A stretch of 64,000 nucleotides of DNA from Haberlea rhodopensis (Eukaryota > Streptophyta > Magnoliopsida > Lamiales > Gesneriaceae), in contig CAJQUN010000035.1 in assembly GCA_907163345.1 (NCBI GenBank), positions 2,229,973 through 2,293,972 on the forward strand, read 5' to 3'. Shown piece after piece: positions 58,828-64,000 of this stretch (its first letter is position 1; the number at the start of each line of letters is the position of its first letter). The position numbers and the translations under genes were made by a program. The notes below the pieces were generated by a model. That model was not told where the DNA came from. It worked only from the letters and a program-made list of their open reading frames with translations, and did not search any database.

Positions 58828-60701
58828 AAACCCGGACTTTAGTTATGGGATAACAAAAAAAAAAAACTTGACTAGGAAGAGTTTGAAAATTTCTAAACTC
58901 TAGCATAGAGTTTCAATACATCAAGGAGTCCCTAACCAAATCAAACTCCTTCCTTATTGATCGAATTTCAGCAGCTTAGATCGAACCAAACTCCACTATC
59001 CATTCAAGCACTTCCTCAATCTTTCTACACGTTTATCCGAAGATTCCTAGCTATCAACTCCTTCGAATAATTTCCATCTTTTCGCAACAATATAGATCGA
59101 ATCAAAGTCAGATTGTTCACCTCAGAATCTGCACAAATCTTCTCCTATAATTTCGATTGGGAGTCCTACTCCAACACCTATCTATCCAAGAGTCCTTCCA
59201 TCCTTGGATATCAGTTTATGCCTCTATAAAAGCAAGGTTCCAGCCTCACTTTTCAATCACCAATTCACCTTCAACCAGCAGTAAATAGCCGAAGCTTTCT
59301 GCCCCAAAACCAGCAACAATTCCATCGAATTTCTATTCCAGATTCAGTTCAAGTTTTGATAATTTTTCTGAATCCGTTTCCAGCATGATTGTGTCATATT
59401 AGCATCACAAACCAAGCTATAATCTGTCCAAATAAGTCCAGCAAGGTTAAACCATCGAACCAAGCCAAGTTCGAACCCAAAACCATCGAGTTTCCAAGAT
59501 CTGTTCTGCCAGCAAGAGTGTTCGGTTTCTGTGGGTTTGACAGCAACGTTTGAGTGTTGTTAGTTCCAAATTTGAACCTTCAAGATTACCAGAAACCTTG
59601 TCCATAAGACCCTCTGTTAGTGTGTGAAATTTGAGCAAGAACTATCAAGAATCCATCGAGTTTACCAGCCTATACCAATCGAGTACCAAGTATGAATCCA
59701 ATCCGTTTTCCAGCGCTTATTTGAAGTGTTTCAGCAATCGTTGTCCATCGTGATTCCAGTAGTGATTCAAGGATTAAAACGTGGTGTTTCGAGTGTTGTT
59801 CGAAAGCCAAGAAGTTAAGGAAACCGTGTGTTTCAATCCCTTGATCAAGCAAGCAAGTATCAAAGCAAGTAAGTGGGCTTTTGTTATATATATTCGTTTC
59901 GTTTTCTAAAAAAATCATATAGTATGTTTTAAAATTCCCAATCGATATGTATTATGTTGAAATTATGAAAGTATTATTTTGTAAGCATGTTAAACTCGAA
60001 ATCTAATTGGATTTGGATCCCCATGACCCTGATGCGGTGGGATGTAACCGTTAAAAGAACCTTATACGGTGGTAATCCGTTGTTTCTGGATTATCCAGAC
60101 CCTTTATTCGTGGGTTAGCCGATGTTATGACCTCATCTCTAGGAGGGATAAGTCTAGAGACTGATATCAGTACCAAGAAGAGAGTAGAATGCTTTACTGT
60201 GCTTAAGTATATGAAAATTATGAAACGATATGTTATGTCATGGCTCGTAGGGGCAAATCAAGTATGTTAAGGTACATTCATATCGGTTTATGAAAGTTTT
60301 ATGATCCAAGTTTATGAAAATTATGTATATGTATGATATCGATTGTCCCCCACTTGCTGAGTGTTTTCCAAAGCACTCAACCCCTTACTCTACATCCCCA
60401 GATAAAGCCGAAGAAGAATTAGAGCAAGAAGAAGAGCTCCAATTTTGGGGTTGGTGAAATCAAGTCCGCTGCGTAGATCAACATCTTTTATGTTTTCAAG
60501 TTTTCCAGTTTTAAGACAATTTTATTTATTCAGTTGTTAAGTTTTAATTTCGCATTTCTTTATTCATTGTAAAGACAATGGGTTTTTATTTTTATGGAAA
60601 AAGACTGGCTTTTCAGTGGTTATGATATTATGAGGCTTACTGATTTCAAGTTGTATGGAAATCAATGCCGGTGTTATTGACCCCGGTCTCGGGGCGTGAC
60701 A
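58823..60701 (+). repeat. 3' LTR of the chromovirus
   Basis: TGTAAAAACCCGG to GGGGCGTGACA, nearly identical to 42194-44070. Followed by target copy TAAAA. Confidence 0.95.
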
Positions 60702-61167
60702 TAAAATATGTAAGTTATATTTTTTTGATTAATATATATAATTATAACACTCTATTTAGATCAACAAAGCTCATATAGCTTAGTAGTTGAAGCTATTATT
60801 CAATTTTGAGATCCTGAGTTCAAATTTACACCATAACATATATTTAAATTTAAAATATAAAAAATTAAAATATATCTGGTTCGCGGGTTAGAAAATCAAG
60901 ATGTTATCTAGACGTCACTTCCTGCAAATTCAATTGCCTTCATATCTATTTATCAAATTCTAAAATTTTCCAAGTCTGTTATAACATAAAGTTCGATCCT
61001 CTCTTCTAAAGACGTACTTTTGTTTATATTCTACCTATAAATATAATTTTACGTTAATCCTTTATTTTTTTTAAAAATTTTGATATAACAAATTTGCTAT
61101 TAAACAATGAGATGAGAAAAAAAAGAAACAGAAGATTTGGAATGCTGTGCCAAGTTGATCTCATGGA

Positions 61168-61255
<88 letters not shown>

Positions 61256-61414
61256 AACAAATTGCACATCCCTTCACATGTAATTTCCACTATAAACATT
61301 AAAAAAGTATACAAAAAAAATTGTCTTCCAATGTTTTAAATTCACATTATTTACCATATACCAGACCCAGCATTTGCTTCGTAGGTCATTTCTACTCCAA
61401 CACATCCCAGTTTT
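60702..61414. other. AT-rich spacer with tRNA-like motif and microsatellite
   Basis: Right of the chromovirus. 60767-60826 has an A-box-like TAGCTTAGTAGTTGAAG and a B-box-like GAGTTCAAATTT about 35 nt later, as in a degenerate tRNA or tRNA-derived SINE. 61171-61253 is a microsatellite, (AT)n followed by (GT)n. No gene. Confidence 0.5.
61171..61253. repeat. (AT)n(GT)n microsatellite
   Basis: About 22 AT units followed by about 17 GT units without interruption. Confidence 0.95.
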
Positions 61415-64000
61415 TCACACCAAATCCTCTTGGTCCTCAAGGGATCTCTTGCGTGCGCGCAAGTTAAGCTTAAGGTTTTCGGGTACAGGAGGCGTCCTAC
61501 CCCTACGGAATACAACAGCAAGTGCCTTGTTATTCCGGCAAAGATCAAGGACCTGCATGGAGATTCTAGTGAATATAGGAATCATTAGGAAGTTACATGA
61601 AATCGTTTAGCTTACAGATGAGGCTTCTATCTCTGCAACACCTTCACAATTTTGACCTCCTCCCTGAAGTAAATCGCAGTATTTAGTAGCTTCATTTTCA
61701 TCTTCCAACACCTGAATCAGATATTTACATGTAGGAATGAATGCTTGAAGACATTTTGAACTTTTATTTATTAATGACAGCAGATAAACATCTCTCCTTC
61801 ATGTAGGGAATCCATAAATATAATGTATCTATGGTTCCTCAAAATAATATTTGTTTTGTTCAAATCAAACCTTACTGAACTATTTGCCTCAAGTAATAAC
61901 AAAGTCACCGTCATACATTCTTTTTTATAAGTGTGAAAATTGAATCTTCTACTTACCGATTGGATCTTTAATTATGTTTACTAAAGAAAATGATAAGAAA
62001 ATTGCAACGGTTAATCGCTATAGGGTAGACATTTACAGAAGGAAAAATTAGCAGCAAATATCACAACCACAATCAAAAAACAAGGAACTAATATATGCAT
62101 TTTTTATGATGAAACAGTTTGAAGTAAAAAAACAATTAATAAGGAAGATGATGATATCTTCTTTTGGCCCTAGTTCAAGCTCTAGAATATTCAACTACCA
62201 AATTCTAAATACCCTTCCAGTAAGTATGTTGACACCCCCACGCGGTTCTCTTATTCCCTGTAATAGTAGTAACCGAACAGTCCCTTCTTATGCGTACTTT
62301 GGGTACTGGGGGCTCAGTGTGTATTGGGCCTGTGATGATTCGGCTCATAGTGACTATATCCATAACACCAAACATCGGGGGTCTTCCCACTAGGAATAGC
62401 TAAGGTGTTCCAGAAAAGTACTATATTCCACAATGTTGGAGCCTGAATGAACTTATATTTTTAGCATAGATTCAAATTTTCTAAAAGTACATGTGGACCA
62501 CCAAAATGGAACGGTCAGGGCTCAATACGTATTCCAAGAGCAGTTACTGTTTCTAATAGTTTCGTGATATAAAGTAACTCAATAAAGCGGGTGAGTAAGA
62601 GCTTACAAGCACACCCTCTCGGACGTCCTCCACAAGCACAGGAAATTTGGTTGGTTTCTGACTGCTTTGACTGGCTTCTCCATTTTCCTCTTTTGGAAAA
62701 CAGAAGCCCAAGCTCTCTTTCGACTTCAATGTATGAACAAACACCATGACTAATGCCACACACAAATGACACGAGTGCACAAGAACTGAGAAGAATGTTG
62801 AATTAAAATTTTAAATCACCTGCGATTTCTCCAAGTTTCCATTGTACACAATTGGTTTTCTTGGTGAGTCGGTACATAAACAGATTTAAAAGTCTCTCTC
62901 CAAGGATTTGCGTCCAAGACAGCATGTAGAATACGCAGAAGACAACATTCAAGGAAAATTATTCAAGACTTGCAGAAGTGCTAACGAATTTTGTCCTGTG
63001 TTCATAATTATGCAAAAGATCCTGGACTTTTACATCATAAATTGTTTTTATTGAAACAGTACAATGCCTGCCTGGTAGACTTGATGCCAAATGATCAACA
63101 AGTTGGCATTGCATTTCAAGTTTTAATCTCTTTAATATGTTTACGTTTGAAAAAATACAGTCATTTTCTATATAAATATAGAAAAAAGACAAATTTGTGT
63201 GTACCTAGGATACATATAAATGTGGTAATTATGCAGCGGATGTCATAAGCACTAGGGGTGGCGTTCCGAATACCAGATACGATCGGGTATCCTTGATCGG
63301 AACAAACAAAACGGGAAAAATCGGGTATCGGTATAATACCCGATTCCGGACCTGAGTATTTCGGGTCGGGAATCGGACAGTTTTTTGGGCCCCGATTGGG
63401 ATCTAAATAAAAAAAAATTCAATTCTTCCTCCATTGTCACCTCAGCCAGGGCGCCGTTTTTCATCGGTTCATGCTCTCTGGTAAGTCTCTCTCTTTTTAT
63501 TTGCTCAATTAATCGATTCTTTAGCTTGTTAGAGTTTTGATTTATTCGTCAGAACATGGATCTGGGAATCCCTTACTCTTTATTGACTTTGTTACTGTTT
63601 GATTCATGTCTGTGATTGAAATTGTGGTGAATAATTGTGTTTTGGAGGCCTCTTTTAGCTTTTTAGGGTTTCAGAAAATTGAAAAAAAATAGGAAAACAG
63701 GGAAATTTCGGGTTCACCCCAATATTTAGTTTTTTAGGGTTTATCCAAACCCCGATTTACCAGACCACCCCTAATAAGCACACATCAACAATTAAACAAA
63801 ATGAACATCAATTATTATAGTGATTCATCACAAAATGAGCTACGTTCACTCAATTGTTTCAAGAAGACAAGAGAATTGAAAATACAAAGTATTTCACTTA
63901 GAACACTCTGATTTTAATACTCACTTTTTCTCCACTAACATTAACTCTCCTTAAGAGATTCTCACACTCAATCCTCACTTTCGCTTCTACATTTAGGCTT
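61415..64000 (-). CDS. 3' part of an unrecognised host gene, at least four coding exons, runs off the window
   Basis: Minus-strand exons, in order: 64000-63925 (ends VNVSGEK before GTGAGT), then an unclear section with an exon ending at 62820 (KPIVYNGNLEKSQ before GTGATT). Next are about 62723-62607 (SKESLGFCFPKEENGEASQS..., VEDVREGVL), 61711-61616 (VLEDENEATKYCDLLQGGGQ, ending EIEASS) and 61552-61415 (VLDLCRNNKALAVVFRRGRT, ending RSLEDQEDLV, stop). The last three join in frame. The short block with EDENEATKYCDLL resembles a DUF3110-like domain seen in plastid proteins, but I am not sure of the family and give no function. The hAT element at 63253 sits in an intron. Confidence 0.6.
63253..63773. 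mobile_element. Non-autonomous hAT element
   Basis: Terminal inverted repeats TAGGGGTGGC and, at the right, ...ACCACCCCTA, flanked by a perfect 8-bp target-site duplication ATAAGCAC (63245-63252 and 63774-63781), the length typical of hAT. 521 bp without a transposase. Subterminal GGGTATC/CCGATT words. Confidence 0.92.

Larger units (their letters stand above)
42194..60701 (+). mobile_element. Young Tekay/Del-like chromovirus carrying a nested element
   Basis: LTRs 42194-44070 (1877 bp) and 58823-60701 (1879 bp) are nearly identical, and the target-site duplication TAAAA flanks both ends (42189-42193, 60702-60706). Primer site at 44077, polypurine tract GGAGGGAGGGA before 58823. Internal order: an extra coiled-coil ORF, a gag-protease-RT-RNase H-integrase ORF, and a C-terminal chromodomain-like tail. 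An 8.8-kb non-coding element (49695-58487) interrupts the end of integrase. Without it the frame would be continuous, so the chromovirus was probably active before that insertion. Confidence 0.95.

Noticed and set aside
61054..61339. Open frames with repeated YIYI / HTHT / VCVC
   Set aside because: Translations of the AT/GT microsatellite.
62106..62393. 95-codon plus-strand frame as a gene
   Set aside because: It lies in an intron of the minus-strand gene, has no recognisable domain and no splice or promoter context.

Overview
This is nuclear DNA from a flowering plant, most likely a eudicot. The evidence is one spliced, AT-rich plant gene (an 11-exon VH1-interacting-kinase / ILK-type Raf-like kinase on the minus strand), the 3' exons of a second minus-strand gene at the right edge, and nearly everything else being plant LTR retrotransposons. 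There is no bacterial, organellar or viral gene cluster. The species cannot be named from the sequence.

Layout. (a) 113-3770: a minus-strand, Sirevirus-like gag-only element (3' LTR plus gag), fused at about 3770 to the 5' end of another Copia element (gag, PBS, LTR; to 5238). (b) 6229-17002: an old, broken Ty3/Gypsy chromovirus-like element. Its reverse transcriptase is interrupted by a non-autonomous, Athila-like element (8939-14361, target-site duplication ATTGT). (c) 17560-28010: the kinase gene. Its coding exons join in frame to 436 codons. Intron 5 holds an antisense Copia element (19500-24729, TSD GAATA), and another intron holds a TIR element (25464-26174). (d) 28400-30854: two convergent LTR copies forming a 1.16-kb-arm inverted repeat. 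(e) 30976-35035: a second Sirevirus-like element with gag but no pol. (f) 35036-36834: an Athila gag/protease fragment, minus strand. (g) 36890-40685: the LTR and leader of a non-autonomous element, minus strand, followed by a LINE fragment (40686-41640). (h) 42194-60701: a young Tekay/Del-like chromovirus with near-identical LTRs, TSD TAAAA, an extra coiled-coil ORF and a 1388-codon gag-pol ORF. It is split by an 8.8-kb non-coding LTR element (49695-58487, TSD AAATC). (i) 61415-64000: the right-edge gene, with a hAT element (63253-63773, TSD ATAAGCAC) in an intron.

Most interesting are structural signals that gene calls do not explain. First, arrays of short palindromes built on GATCGATC / GCGATC occur in the LTRs of four different element families. 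Second, arrays of 19-nt hairpin units sit in the 5' leaders of two non-autonomous elements, and their stems change in a compensatory way (AGCG/CGCT, GGCG/CGCC, TGACG/CGTCA). Third, gag-only Sirevirus derivatives carry several polypurine-tract-like runs. I propose that the leader arrays are structured RNA used by coding-less elements to borrow a partner's machinery. That is inference. No classical undescribed gene system was found.
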